Source: Roseibium denhamense
GTDB taxonomy: Bacteria; Pseudomonadota; Alphaproteobacteria; Rhizobiales; Stappiaceae
Direction of reading: 5' to 3'
Assembly (NCBI RefSeq): GCF_009711415.1
Contig: NZ_SMLZ01000115.1
Location: 189,543 to 253,542, forward strand
DNA: 64,000 nucleotides
The notes beneath the pieces are model-generated. The model worked only from the letters and a program-made list of their open reading frames with translations. It was not told where the DNA came from and made no database searches. A program made the translations under genes and the position numbers. This document shows positions 56,516 through 64,000 of this stretch, one piece after another. Positions within the stretch are counted from its first letter, which is position 1, and each line of letters opens with the position of its first letter.

Positions 56516-57316
56516 TCACTGGGCTGCGTTGTATTCGTAAAACCACTTTGTGTTCAGGGCGTCCAATGTGCCGTCGGCGCGCATGCTTGCAATGGCCGCA
56601 TTGAAGGGCTCAACCAGGTCTGAGCCTTTGGGAAAGATAAAGCCGAAGTCTTCCGAACCCATGGGATCGCCAATCAGTTTGAACGTGTCCGGGTTCGCAT
56701 TCACATAGCCCTTGCCGCCGGTGCTGTCGGTCAGCACAAGGTCAACGTCCCCGGCGCGCAGGGCCTGGGCCGCCGTTGCGAAGGTTTCGAACAACTTGAT
56801 GCGCGGATTGGCTTCATCGCCATCCAGAACGTCATAGACGGTGACATAAAACGGCGTCGTTCCGGGCTGCGCACCGGCAAGAAAATCAGGATTGGCGGCA
56901 AAGCTCTCCGGATCTGAGAACCGGTCTTCATCGGCACGCACCAGCATGTACATTTCCGAGCGCATATAGGGCGCTGAGAAATCCACCTGTTCCGCCCGTT
57001 CCGGTTTGATGGTGATCCCGTTCATGGCCAGGTCATATTCCCCGGCCGCGACAGCCGGGATCATGGCATCCCAGCTCAGGTTCTCATAGACAACGGCCGC
57101 ATTCAGCCTCTTGGCGATCTCGGCGACCGCATCATACTCCCAGCCCGCCGCATCGCCTGTCGCCGGATCAATGAATTGCAGCGGCGGATAGGTGTTTTCA
57201 GAAGCGATCACGATTTCCCGCCCCGCCAGATCCGGCAAGTCAGTGGCGCCAGCCGGGACGGTCATTGCAAAAATCGAGAGGAGCGCGGCAAAGGCGGCGG
57301 GGCGTGTGCGTGTCAT
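56516..57316 (-). CDS. Amino-acid ABC transporter substrate-binding protein
   Basis: A 266-residue exported protein: signal peptide [18 protein letters not shown], then [86 protein letters not shown], the SBP_bac_3 signature. Ligand is probably a polar amino acid. ATG 57316 follows AGAAACTGAC with a weak Shine-Dalgarno; an upstream in-frame start at 57388 lacks a signal peptide at its front. Probably cotranscribed with the permease 119 bases downstream. Confidence 0.93.
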   Translation of the reverse strand: MTRTRPAAFAALLSIFAMTVPAGATDLPDLAGREIVIASENTYPPLQFIDPATGDAAGWEYDAVAEIAKRLNAAVVYENLSWDAMIPAVAAGEYDLAMNGITIKPERAEQVDFSAPYMRSEMYMLVRADEDRFSDPESFAANPDFLAGAQPGTTPFYVTVYDVLDGDEANPRIKLFETFATAAQALRAGDVDLVLTDSTGGKGYVNANPDTFKLIGDPMGSEDFGFIFPKGSDLVEPFNAAIASMRADGTLDALNTKWFYEYNAAQ

Positions 57317-57517
57317 TGTCAGTTTCTCCAAGTCAAACCTGTGCGCCACACTATCGGGTTCGCGGTGACGGGAAAAGGCACCGGGCACTGGTGAAAGGTA
57401 CGGTTGCGCAAAACTTTTCCGGCGGCGAAAAATAATTCAAATTCCGCTGCTAGATCTATTGACGTTGCCGGATCTTGGCCGGAGGGTGGGAGCCATAAAA
57501 ACAAAAAGGAGACACAT

Positions 57518-59029
57518 ATGCCGAATTCTAATCTGGTCCAACTCAACTCTTCCGGCCGCCAGACGCGGCTTGCACCTGCTTTCCCGATGGAAGTCTTTTC
57601 CGATGCCAAGCTGGCCGTTGCCCGCCTGATTGAGATCTTCGAGGCCAATACGGCCTTCCTGAGGACCAATTTCCAGGCGCTCCTGGACGGCAAGGAATTT
57701 GATTACCGGGTCCGGGCCTACTACCCCCAAGTCCAGATTGTAACCGACAGTCATATTCGTCTCGACAGCCGTCTGTCTTATGGGTTTGTCTCCGGTCCCG
57801 GCCGGCATGCCTCAACAATTACCCGGCCCGACTTGTTTCAGCATTACCTGGAAAACCAACTGTCGCTTCTCATGAAGAACCATGATGTGCCCATCGTGGT
57901 CGGCGACAGTGATATGCCGATCCCTCTGCATTTTGCCTTCTACGACGGCACGCATGTGGAGGGCGGGGCGGCGGCTGCCAAACTGGACCGGCCGCTGGCG
58001 GATGTCTTCGACCTGCCGGACCTGACGGTGATGGACGATTCCATCGCCAACGGCACCTATGATCCGGCGGACGGCATCATGCCGCTGGCCTCCTTTACCG
58101 CGCCTAGAGTGGATTACTCGCTGCACCGCCTGCAGCACTATACCGCAACCGCTGCCGAGCACTTCCAGAACTACGTGCTCTTTACGAACTACCAGTTCTA
58201 TATCGACGAATTCTGCCGCATGTCGAAAGCGTTTCTGGACGATCCGGACAGCGGTTACTCCGCCTTTGTCGGACCGGGTAACCTTCTGACCAAGGCTGGG
58301 GACAATGATCCCTGCAGCGGGTCAGAGCCTGCAAAACCTCCACAAATGCCCGCCTATCACCTGAAGCGCCCGGACGGGAACGGCATCACCATGGTGAATA
58401 TCGGCGTTGGACCGTCCAATGCGAAAACCATCACCGACCATGTCGCGGTTCTGAGGCCGCATGCCTGGCTGATGGTTGGTCACTGCGCGGGCCTGCGCAA
58501 CAGCCAGACCCTGGGCGACTATGTCCTGGCCCATGGATATGTGCGCGAGGACAACGTTCTCGACAAGGACTTGCCCACCTGGGTGCCGATCCCGCCTCTG
58601 GCGGAAGTGCAAGTGGCCCTGGAAGATGCCGTTGCCGAAATCACCGGCTATGACGGCTATGAGCTGAAAAGCGTCATGCGCACCGGAACAGTTGTCTCGC
58701 TGGACAACCGGAACTGGGAACTCTGGAACCAGCCGGAATTGGTCAAGCGCTTCTCCCAGTCCCGTGCAATCGCACTGGACATGGAGTCAGCCACCATCGC
58801 GGCCAACGGCTTCCGCTTCCGTGTGCCTTATGGAACGCTTTTGTGCATTTCCGACAAGCCGCTGCATGGTGAGCTGAAACTTCCAGGCATGGCGACGGAT
58901 TTTTACAAGCGGCAGGTTGCGCAGCATCTTGAAATCGGCATAAGAGCCATGGAAAAGATGAGGGCGATGCCGGCCGACCGCCTGCATTCCCGCAAACTCC
59001 GCAGCTTCGCCGAAACGGCGTTTCAATAG
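57518..59029 (+). CDS. amn: AMP nucleosidase
   Basis: Amn hydrolyses AMP to adenine and ribose 5-phosphate, adjusting adenylate pools. The 503-residue protein has the N-terminal regulatory region (DAKLAVARLIEIFEANTAFLR, YYPQVQIVTDSH) and a C-terminal phosphorylase-fold domain with NIGVGPSNAKTITDHVAVLRPHAWLMVGHCAGLRNSQTLGDYVLAHGYVREDNVLD and the catalytic ALDMESATIAANGFRFRVPYGTLLCISDKPLHGELKLPG. ATG 57518 follows AAAAAGGAGAC. Divergent from the binding-protein gene; its stop is 23 bases before the sulfotransferase-like gene. Confidence 0.96.
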   Translation: MPNSNLVQLNSSGRQTRLAPAFPMEVFSDAKLAVARLIEIFEANTAFLRTNFQALLDGKEFDYRVRAYYPQVQIVTDSHIRLDSRLSYGFVSGPGRHASTITRPDLFQHYLENQLSLLMKNHDVPIVVGDSDMPIPLHFAFYDGTHVEGGAAAAKLDRPLADVFDLPDLTVMDDSIANGTYDPADGIMPLASFTAPRVDYSLHRLQHYTATAAEHFQNYVLFTNYQFYIDEFCRMSKAFLDDPDSGYSAFVGPGNLLTKAGDNDPCSGSEPAKPPQMPAYHLKRPDGNGITMVNIGVGPSNAKTITDHVAVLRPHAWLMVGHCAGLRNSQTLGDYVLAHGYVREDNVLDKDLPTWVPIPPLAEVQVALEDAVAEITGYDGYELKSVMRTGTVVSLDNRNWELWNQPELVKRFSQSRAIALDMESATIAANGFRFRVPYGTLLCISDKPLHGELKLPGMATDFYKRQVAQHLEIGIRAMEKMRAMPADRLHSRKLRSFAETAFQ

Positions 59030-59052
59030 ATCCAGCGTTGATTTGAGCGCCG

Positions 59053-60012
59053 ATGAACGAAACCAAGATTATTCTTCATGCTGGCGCTCAAAAAACCGGA
59101 TCCACGAGCCTTCAGCGCTGGTTTTACGCCAACGAGCCCTTGTTGAACGGCTATGGGATCACCTGTCCGAAACGGTTGATTTCTGAAGGGCAGGTCGATC
59201 CCGTCCACACGCTCCTGTCGCGGTCCAACATGAAGGCGGCGGACTCGCGGCTCGCAGGTGAATTCCGGCAGCGGATTGCCGCCCTCCAAAAGGAAAGCGG
59301 ACACGCAACGATCCTGCTCTCGCACGAAACGGCTTTCGGCATGCCCTTCGAGCTCGGAACAACCCGGTTTTACGAGCGTGCACCCAAACGCATGGAAGCG
59401 GTTCGGGCCTGGATGCCGCCGGATATCGCCGAGTGCCGGGTTGTCTTCTTCGTGCGCAATTACGCGGAGTTTCTGAGGTCGTCTTATGTTCAATGGATAA
59501 GACAAGGGCAAACGGACACATTCGAGGACTTTGCGAGCGCCAGTTTTACCGACACGATGGACTGGCGGCCGCTCGTCTCCAAACTGACTTCAGTCTTCGG
59601 AGAGAAGAACGTTCAGATCGTCGATTACGGCGCTTTTTTTGAAGACCCTTCCAGATCTTTGAGTGATGTTTTCTTTCGCGGTGCCATTCCAGCCGGGGAG
59701 TGCCTCGGGATCGCTAAAATTGCGGTCAACCGGTCTCCGCCGATGGGCGCGGTGTCGCTTGCTCGGCGTTGCAATGCCGCCTTGGCGCGCAGATCGCAGA
59801 TGAACAAGCGGGACATTGGCAGATTGACATCGGCTTATGTCATGCGGCCGTTTGAAAAACTGCTGCGTGTCGGTTTCGGCGCATCGGGTCACGGGCGCAT
59901 CCTGGAGGCCCTTGATCAAAGGTATCAGGATCACAAACCGCAGATCCTGAATGCGTGTGACAGTCCGGTCAAAAGAACCGGAGATCCAGCCGTCCCGGCA
60001 GACGCCCGTTAG
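59053..60012 (+). CDS. Sulfotransferase-like protein (PAPS-dependent type)
   Basis: A 319-residue protein opening with IILHAGAQKTGSTSLQRWFYANEPLL, where GAQKTGSTSLQ (residues 11-21) is the 5'-phosphosulfate loop of sulfotransferases, and continuing with HETAFG, CRVVFFVRNYAEFLRSSYVQWIRQG (3'-phosphate-binding VRNxxEFLRSSY), VQIVDYGAFFEDPSRSL. Thus PAPS is the probable donor; the acceptor (polysaccharide, lipid or small molecule) is unknown. It would yield PAP, which cysQ in this window can degrade. The stop TAG begins stem-loop repeat copy C. Confidence 0.8.
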   Translation: MNETKIILHAGAQKTGSTSLQRWFYANEPLLNGYGITCPKRLISEGQVDPVHTLLSRSNMKAADSRLAGEFRQRIAALQKESGHATILLSHETAFGMPFELGTTRFYERAPKRMEAVRAWMPPDIAECRVVFFVRNYAEFLRSSYVQWIRQGQTDTFEDFASASFTDTMDWRPLVSKLTSVFGEKNVQIVDYGAFFEDPSRSLSDVFFRGAIPAGECLGIAKIAVNRSPPMGAVSLARRCNAALARRSQMNKRDIGRLTSAYVMRPFEKLLRVGFGASGHGRILEALDQRYQDHKPQILNACDSPVKRTGDPAVPADAR

Positions 60013-60084
60013 ATCAGTCCAAAGCTGGTCGATTGTGGACTGATTGAACCTCATTGGGTGCTTCTAACAATGCGCCCGATGCTC
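60010..60084 (+). repeat. Dispersed 3'-end stem-loop repeat, copy C (stem 1 lost)
   Basis: Starts at the sulfotransferase stop TAGATCAG, then CCAAAGCTGGTCGATTGTGG matches the linker of A and B, and TTGGGTGC...GCGCCCGATGCTC corresponds to stem 2. The GGGCG..GATTTA stem 1 is missing. Confidence 0.65.
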
Positions 60085-60117
60085 TGGGCCTCTGGCATGA
60101 TACCTCAAATCGAAAAG

Positions 60118-60147
60118 ACGCACGGCAGCCTTGGTGCCGTGCGTTTT
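60118..60147 (+). terminator. Terminator after the sulfotransferase-like gene
   Basis: ACGCACGGCA, loop GCCTTGG, TGCCGTGCGTTTT. About 105 bases after the stop, beyond the repeat copy. Confidence 0.85.
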
Positions 60148-60234
60148 AGGGTCACAAAGCGCAGTCTGATCAGTAGGCTTCAGGGCTGCTTCTGACCACG
60201 TTGAGGTGACGTTGGTGCGAGCCCCTCTTGGAGC

Positions 60235-61749
60235 TCAATTCCGGTTGTAGCGTTTGAGTGCTGGGCCGGTGACAATCATCGTGGTCGGCTCTTCGTCCTG
60301 GACCGATTGCGGCAGGGGCGAGCTTTGGACGCACTGGGTACAGCCGCAGGCCGAATAGGCAGGCCAGGCGGGCGGCGCTTCGTTGGTCCAGGAGCCCACC
60401 CAGCCGCCGGCGTTCTGGCAGAGCGGGGTACAGATGGACGGCGCTTCAGAATTGCTGCCCGGAAACGAGGTGCTTTCCAGATCACAATGCCCGGAAAACG
60501 CTCCCAGGACGGCCGTTTGCACCGAGCCGCCAAAGCTGTGAAAGGCTGTCCGGTCGGTCGTCGGCATGCTCACAAGAAGTGTGGTCTTGTCATTGAGAAT
60601 TTCCGACATTTGCGCATAAAGCGGATCTTGACCCGCCAGTGTGTTCAAGACGCTGGTTCTGGCGGGAAACAGATAGGATAACTCCTGCCCGGCTGGTGCA
60701 ATCGCGTTTTGCAACGTGGCCTGCTCGGTCATGATATTGGCCAGCACGAACGGCAGCGTGCCGGAATTGGCAAGATAGGGGGATTGGCTGTTCACGCCGG
60801 CAACATCTGCGTAAAACATGTTGGGAGAAGACGTGTCATCCGTCCAGGGAAAGGCCCGCAGACGCAGGTTCTGGCGTGTGGCATCCGACATTTGCGACAT
60901 GCTTTCGGAAAAGCCGATGGAAGTGCGGCCATAGCCTTCACTGAAGTATCCGGCCCGCACATATTGATCCTCCACCCCGGCGAGCGGCGGGACGGCTCCG
61001 GTGAGCGCATTGTAATAGCTTGCGGTTTCCGCAATTCCGGCAAGAGACTGAATGATCGATGGATCAAGCTGCGACATGGACGGCCAGTTGCCGGTATCAA
61101 GATAGCCTTTCACCATATAGTTGACGCCGATTGTGGTTTTCCCCGCCATGTTCATCATGGCGCCGGACATGCCCCAGGGAACCGGGCTGATATAGATGCC
61201 CGCGGAATTGACGCTCTCAAACGCGGAGAGGGTTGTCACAGCTTCCATGCCAGCATCACCGGCCCGGTAGAACATGATGTTCGTGCAGCCCAGCATGGGG
61301 AGGGCGTACATGTCGTTGTTCTGCAACTTCAATGCCGTTTGCGCATAGGGAACGAAGTCGGCCTGATCCGTAATCTGGCTGGCGGGGATCTCGACCGTTT
61401 TTGTCTTCCAGTATTCCAGATACATGGCGTCATAAACGAACACATCGATTGGCGTCTGCGTTCCGCTGCCATTTGTGTAGACGGGATTTGAATCGTATCC
61501 GCCGTCCCAAACATTTTCATCCGCAATCAGATAAAGCTTTTCGGTTTGGCCCGATGCTTCCCAGGCCGAGCATATGGCAGACGTAAAGGTGCTCATGTCC
61601 GGAACGTAGGGATAGACCGCTGCAGAGAGGCACGTCTCGCCATCCGTGCAGATCGTATCGCACGATTGTGCCGATGCCGGCGCTGTCATGGCCGCGCCCA
61701 GCAACAAGACAGCTTTCGATAAGAAGAGTTCTTTCCATAGCACTTTCAT
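60235..61749 (-). CDS. Secreted thiaminase I-like protein (thiamine pyridinylase homologue)
   Basis: Thiaminase I cleaves thiamine by base exchange at the pyrimidine methylene and has the fold of a periplasmic binding protein. This 504-residue protein has a signal peptide (cut after ASA, residue 27) and the thiaminase I blocks in order: AAVYPYVPDMSTF (43-55), DVFVYDAMYLEYW (102-114), YALPMLGCTNIMFYRAGD (148-165), QYVRAGYFSEGYGRTSIGFSESM (262-284), FYADVAGVNS and YLFPARTSVL. Cys155 and Glu282 occupy the positions of the catalytic Cys and Glu of the Bacillus thiaminolyticus enzyme, with nearly the same spacing. The last 84 residues (six Cys at 422-473) are an extra Cys-rich tail. It stands alone, no thi genes nearby. 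Start ATG 61749 has AGGGGG upstream. Confidence 0.83.
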   Translation of the reverse strand: MKVLWKELFLSKAVLLLGAAMTAPASAQSCDTICTDGETCLSAAVYPYVPDMSTFTSAICSAWEASGQTEKLYLIADENVWDGGYDSNPVYTNGSGTQTPIDVFVYDAMYLEYWKTKTVEIPASQITDQADFVPYAQTALKLQNNDMYALPMLGCTNIMFYRAGDAGMEAVTTLSAFESVNSAGIYISPVPWGMSGAMMNMAGKTTIGVNYMVKGYLDTGNWPSMSQLDPSIIQSLAGIAETASYYNALTGAVPPLAGVEDQYVRAGYFSEGYGRTSIGFSESMSQMSDATRQNLRLRAFPWTDDTSSPNMFYADVAGVNSQSPYLANSGTLPFVLANIMTEQATLQNAIAPAGQELSYLFPARTSVLNTLAGQDPLYAQMSEILNDKTTLLVSMPTTDRTAFHSFGGSVQTAVLGAFSGHCDLESTSFPGSNSEAPSICTPLCQNAGGWVGSWTNEAPPAWPAYSACGCTQCVQSSPLPQSVQDEEPTTMIVTGPALKRYNRN

Positions 61750-61934
61750 GGCTTGCCCCCTGGCCATTGCGTTTTGGTGGCTCGTGAAAATAACGCAAGG
61801 TCAAGCAGTATGTGCCGGATGAAAGTGGATATGCAACTATAAAGGTAATATATTTATTATTACACGATTTTAGTGTGTTGCGTGGCTTGGGCCGGAGCGG
61901 TCACCGTGCTGGAGGCATGGCTTGTCACTTGATG

Positions 61935-61962
61935 CAAAAAACCGCGGCGCAATGCACCGCGG
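61935..61962 (-). terminator. Terminator after bfr
   Basis: Minus strand: CCGCGGTGC, loop ATT, GCGCCGCGG, then TTTTTTGC. It lies about 35 bases beyond the bfr stop. Confidence 0.85.
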
Positions 61963-61997
61963 CTTCCAAAAAGTCCCTGGCTGAGGCCTGAGCCGTT

Positions 61998-62483
61998 TTA
62001 TTCCGCTTCGTCGGCGGAAGCTGCGTTCAGGAGGCCGTAGCGTTCTTCGCCAATGCGTTCCAGAAGCTCGAGCTGGGTTTCCAGAAAGTCGATATGACCT
62101 TCCTCGTCCTTCAGCAGTTCCTCGAAAATCGCCATCGAGACGTAATCGCCTTCCTCACGGCAGATCTCACGGGATTTGGAATAGGAGGTCCGGGCATCAT
62201 ATTCGCCGGCCAAATCGCACTCGAGCACTTCCTTCACATTCTGGCCGATCCGGAGCGGGGCGACCTTCTGCATATTCGGGTGGCCTTCGAGGAAAATGAT
62301 CCGGTCGGTAATCTTGTCGGCGTGATGCATCTCTTCGATGGATTCTTCACGCTCCTTCTTGGCAAGTTTCGCAAAGCCCCAATCAGCGAGCAAACGGTAG
62401 TGCAGCCAATATTGGTTGATCGCGCCCAGTTCCAGAAACAGGGCTTCGTTCAAACGCTCAATAACTTTTTCATTGCCCTTCAT
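61998..62483 (-). CDS. bfr: Bacterioferritin
   Basis: A 24-subunit iron-storage protein with heme and a di-iron ferroxidase site. The 161-residue product carries the E. coli-numbered ferroxidase ligands Glu18, Glu51 and His54 and the heme ligand Met52 ([19 protein letters not shown]), and the second half ([25 protein letters not shown]) supplies Glu and His. Length and composition are standard. An Irr-like box lies 33 bases upstream, so expression probably follows iron status. Confidence 0.98.
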   Translation of the reverse strand: MKGNEKVIERLNEALFLELGAINQYWLHYRLLADWGFAKLAKKEREESIEEMHHADKITDRIIFLEGHPNMQKVAPLRIGQNVKEVLECDLAGEYDARTSYSKSREICREEGDYVSMAIFEELLKDEEGHIDFLETQLELLERIGEERYGLLNAASADEAE

Positions 62484-62515
62484 GGCATCAGCTCCTCAAA
62501 AACGGATCTTAATTG

Positions 62516-62530
62516 TTTAGAATAATTCTA
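62516..62530. promoter_or_regulatory. Irr-like iron-control element before bfr
   Basis: TTTAGAATAATTCTA: arms TTAGAAT and ATTCTA(A) around a short centre, 33 bases before the bfr ATG. It matches the TTTAGAA-N-TTCTAAA type element bound by Irr in rhizobia, where Irr represses bfr when iron is low. Confidence 0.7.
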
Positions 62531-62665
62531 GGGTAGGTGTCTAGGGTGTGGGATCGAAAATCGTCTCAATCGTGACGCAACCGCAAATCCTTGCACGTCA
62601 CCTTTATGCTGTTTGATATGTGACTGCATCTGATTGCCGGACGCAAGGTCCATTGGCAATCCAGC

Positions 62666-62693
62666 AAAAAAACGCGGCCCGATATGGGCCGCG
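62666..62693 (-). terminator. Terminator after the fasciclin gene
   Basis: Minus strand: GCGGCCC, loop ATATC, GGGCCGC, then GTTTTTTTGC. About 40 bases beyond the fasciclin stop. Confidence 0.88.
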
Positions 62694-62731
62694 CTCTTGG
62701 TCAGCGGATTGCTGAGGCCATCAAGGACCGG

Positions 62732-63217
62732 TTATTCTGCCGGCGGCAGGATCACGGCATCGATGACGTGGATCACGCCGTTAGAGGCTTTGATGTCGGC
62801 GGTGACCACATTCGCTGAATTGATCTTCACGCCGTCTGTTGCGTTCACGTTGATGGTGTTGCCTTCAACCGTTTCCACATCCAGGGTTTTGCCTGCAATG
62901 TCAGTGGACATGACGGCGCCCGGAATGACGTGGTAGGTGAGGATCGCCACCAGCTGATCTTTGTTTTCCGGCTTCAGGAGGTTGTCCACGGTGCCGGCCG
63001 GCAGGGCTGCGAAGGCCTCATCGGTCGGGGCGAAAACAGTAAACGGCCCGTCGCCTTTCAGGGTGTCTACGAGATCAGCGGCCTGTACGGCTGCGACAAG
63101 CGTTGTGAAGGAACCGGCGCCGACGGCCGTGTCGACGATGTCCTTCTCACCGGCCTTGGCGGCTGTGAGCGGTACAATCAGGGCGAATGCAAGGATGATC
63201 TTTTGGATGAACTTCAT
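62732..63217 (-). CDS. Secreted fasciclin-domain protein
   Basis: A 161-residue exported protein: signal peptide [20 protein letters not shown], then one FAS1 domain with [57 protein letters not shown] (H1 motif [11 protein letters not shown]), [11 protein letters not shown] and the H2 region [14 protein letters not shown]. Bacterial single-FAS1 proteins are thought to mediate adhesion or matrix interactions; the partner is unknown. Monocistronic with a terminator. Confidence 0.95.
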   Translation of the reverse strand: MKFIQKIILAFALIVPLTAAKAGEKDIVDTAVGAGSFTTLVAAVQAADLVDTLKGDGPFTVFAPTDEAFAALPAGTVDNLLKPENKDQLVAILTYHVIPGAVMSTDIAGKTLDVETVEGNTINVNATDGVKINSANVVTADIKASNGVIHVIDAVILPPAE

Positions 63218-63442
63218 GGAGACACTCCCATAGTTGGTGCACAGGCAAGGGCGAGGGTTTTCGGAAAACGCGTTTTCCGAACGAAATCAAATCGTTGAGT
63301 GCCTGTACTGGGAAAGCTTACGGGGACGTTTGGAAACTGGATCGGGAAAAAGTGCCGCTGTATCTTAACGCAGCGCCCGGTGATCCAATCAAGGTTCCGC
63401 CACAATCGAGCTTCGGGTTTTTCTGACAATAAACCCGCTGAT

Positions 63443-64000
63443 TTAGTCGAGCGCGGCTGCCAGCACCTTGCGCATCACGGTTGGCAAGGCTTCTGAATTG
63501 AGGTCGTCAACAGGGCACCACCAGCCGTCATTGGCCTCAATACCGGCAGCGGAAATGTCCGCCCGGTAAACGGTCAGCCGCAAATGGAAATGAGTGAATG
63601 TGTGTTTGACGACCGTCATGCGCTTGGTCCAAGGGCCCGCAAAGGGCGCTTGTCCTGACGGGTCATCCGTTTGCCCCGTCTCTCGCCAATCGGTTCCGGG
63701 CACTTCGGTCATGCCGCCCAGCAGGCCCTTGGGCGGACGGCGGCGCAGGTAAATCGACCCGGTCTTTGCATCCCGGGCTACAAAGGCTGCACCAAACCTG
63801 ACGGGTTTTTCTTTTTTGGGCGCCTTGCGCGGCAAGGTTTCGGCAAGGCCCTCATTGCGCGCCCGGCACTCTTGCGTCCACGGACAAATGGCGCAGGCAG
63901 GCCGCTTCGGCGTGCAAATCGTGGCCCCCAAATCCATCACGGCCTGGGCAAAATCTCCGGGCCGGTCCGATGGTGTGAGCGTGCCCATCAGCGCCTTGAT
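63443..64000 (-). CDS. mutY: A/G-specific adenine glycosylase, C-terminal part (cut by window edge)
   Basis: MutY removes adenine mispaired with 8-oxoguanine. The visible 185 or so residues include SDRPGDFAQAVMDLGATICTPKRPACAICPWTQECRA, with the iron-sulfur cluster cysteines C-x6-C-x2-C-x5-C and the catalytic-domain Asp region, then a NUDIX-like C-terminal domain (FGAAFVARDAKTGSIYLRRRPPKGLLGGMTEVPG, KHTFTHFHLRLTVYRAD) that recognises 8-oxoG. The N-terminal half lies beyond base 64000. Reads open to the window end. Confidence 0.95.
   Translation of the reverse strand: MKALMGTLTPSDRPGDFAQAVMDLGATICTPKRPACAICPWTQECRARNEGLAETLPRKAPKKEKPVRFGAAFVARDAKTGSIYLRRRPPKGLLGGMTEVPGTDWRETGQTDDPSGQAPFAGPWTKRMTVVKHTFTHFHLRLTVYRADISAAGIEANDGWWCPVDDLNSEALPTVMRKVLAAALD

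Overview
This window is a GC-rich chromosomal segment from an alphaproteobacterium, most likely a marine member of the Hyphomicrobiales close to Stappiaceae (Roseibium/Labrenzia-like). The placement is an inference from gene content: small alphaproteobacterial families (DUF6101, DUF4170, DUF2093, DUF983), a CcrM-type GANTC methyltransferase, an IalB-family protein, an Irr-like box before bacterioferritin, a complete aa3-type cytochrome oxidase operon, and a lipid A gene run ordered cysQ-DUF4170-acyltransferase-waaA-lpxK. No rRNA, tRNA, prophage, CRISPR array or transposase gene was seen. The window cuts purD at the left edge and mutY at the right edge.

Layout. 1-3 kb: purD (partial), a GNAT protein, ubiA and a DUF6101 gene. 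3.2-11 kb: pmbA and tldD (the two halves of the TldD/TldE protease) flank cysQ and the lipopolysaccharide genes waaA and lpxK; a 270-bp MITE-like element begins in the lpxK stop codon. 11-15 kb: GST, HAD hydrolase, a Kef-type antiporter and IalB. 15.3-22 kb: ctaC-ctaD-ctaB-coxF-ctaG-ctaE-DUF983-surf1. 22-28 kb: peroxiredoxin, a DsbD-alpha-like protein, YqgE/AlgH, threonine synthase and an M16 peptidase. 28-34.5 kb: a large membrane c-di-GMP phosphodiesterase, then a leftward ispH-thrB-rnhA-lipid kinase run. 34.7-41 kb: a lipoprotein and the glycine cleavage operon gcvT-gcvH-osmC-gcvPA-gcvPB under a tandem glycine riboswitch. 41-47 kb: a frameshifted LysR regulator divergent from an SbtA-type bicarbonate transporter, a secreted VWA protein with five tandem repeats, and tyrS. 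47-52.5 kb: a small GST/NTF2/tautomerase operon with a divergent HxlR regulator, folE, an L,D-transpeptidase, a VOC protein and a periplasmic binding protein. 52.7-64 kb: a SAP-like protein, ccrM, a Tag-like glycosylase, an amino-acid ABC permease plus binding protein, amn, a sulfotransferase-like gene, a secreted thiaminase-I-like protein, bfr, a fasciclin protein and mutY.

Most of the window is core metabolism. The parts most worth a second look are: the thiaminase-I homologue with conserved catalytic Cys and Glu and a Cys-rich tail; a family of stem-loop repeats whose four copies all sit at the 3' end of a gene in that gene's orientation, one of them read through as the C-terminus of HxlR; the MITE-like element at lpxK; the single-base frameshift in the LysR gene beside sbtA; the five-repeat VWA protein; and the osmC gene and split gcvP inside the glycine operon. 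All family names come from reading sequence motifs without database searches.
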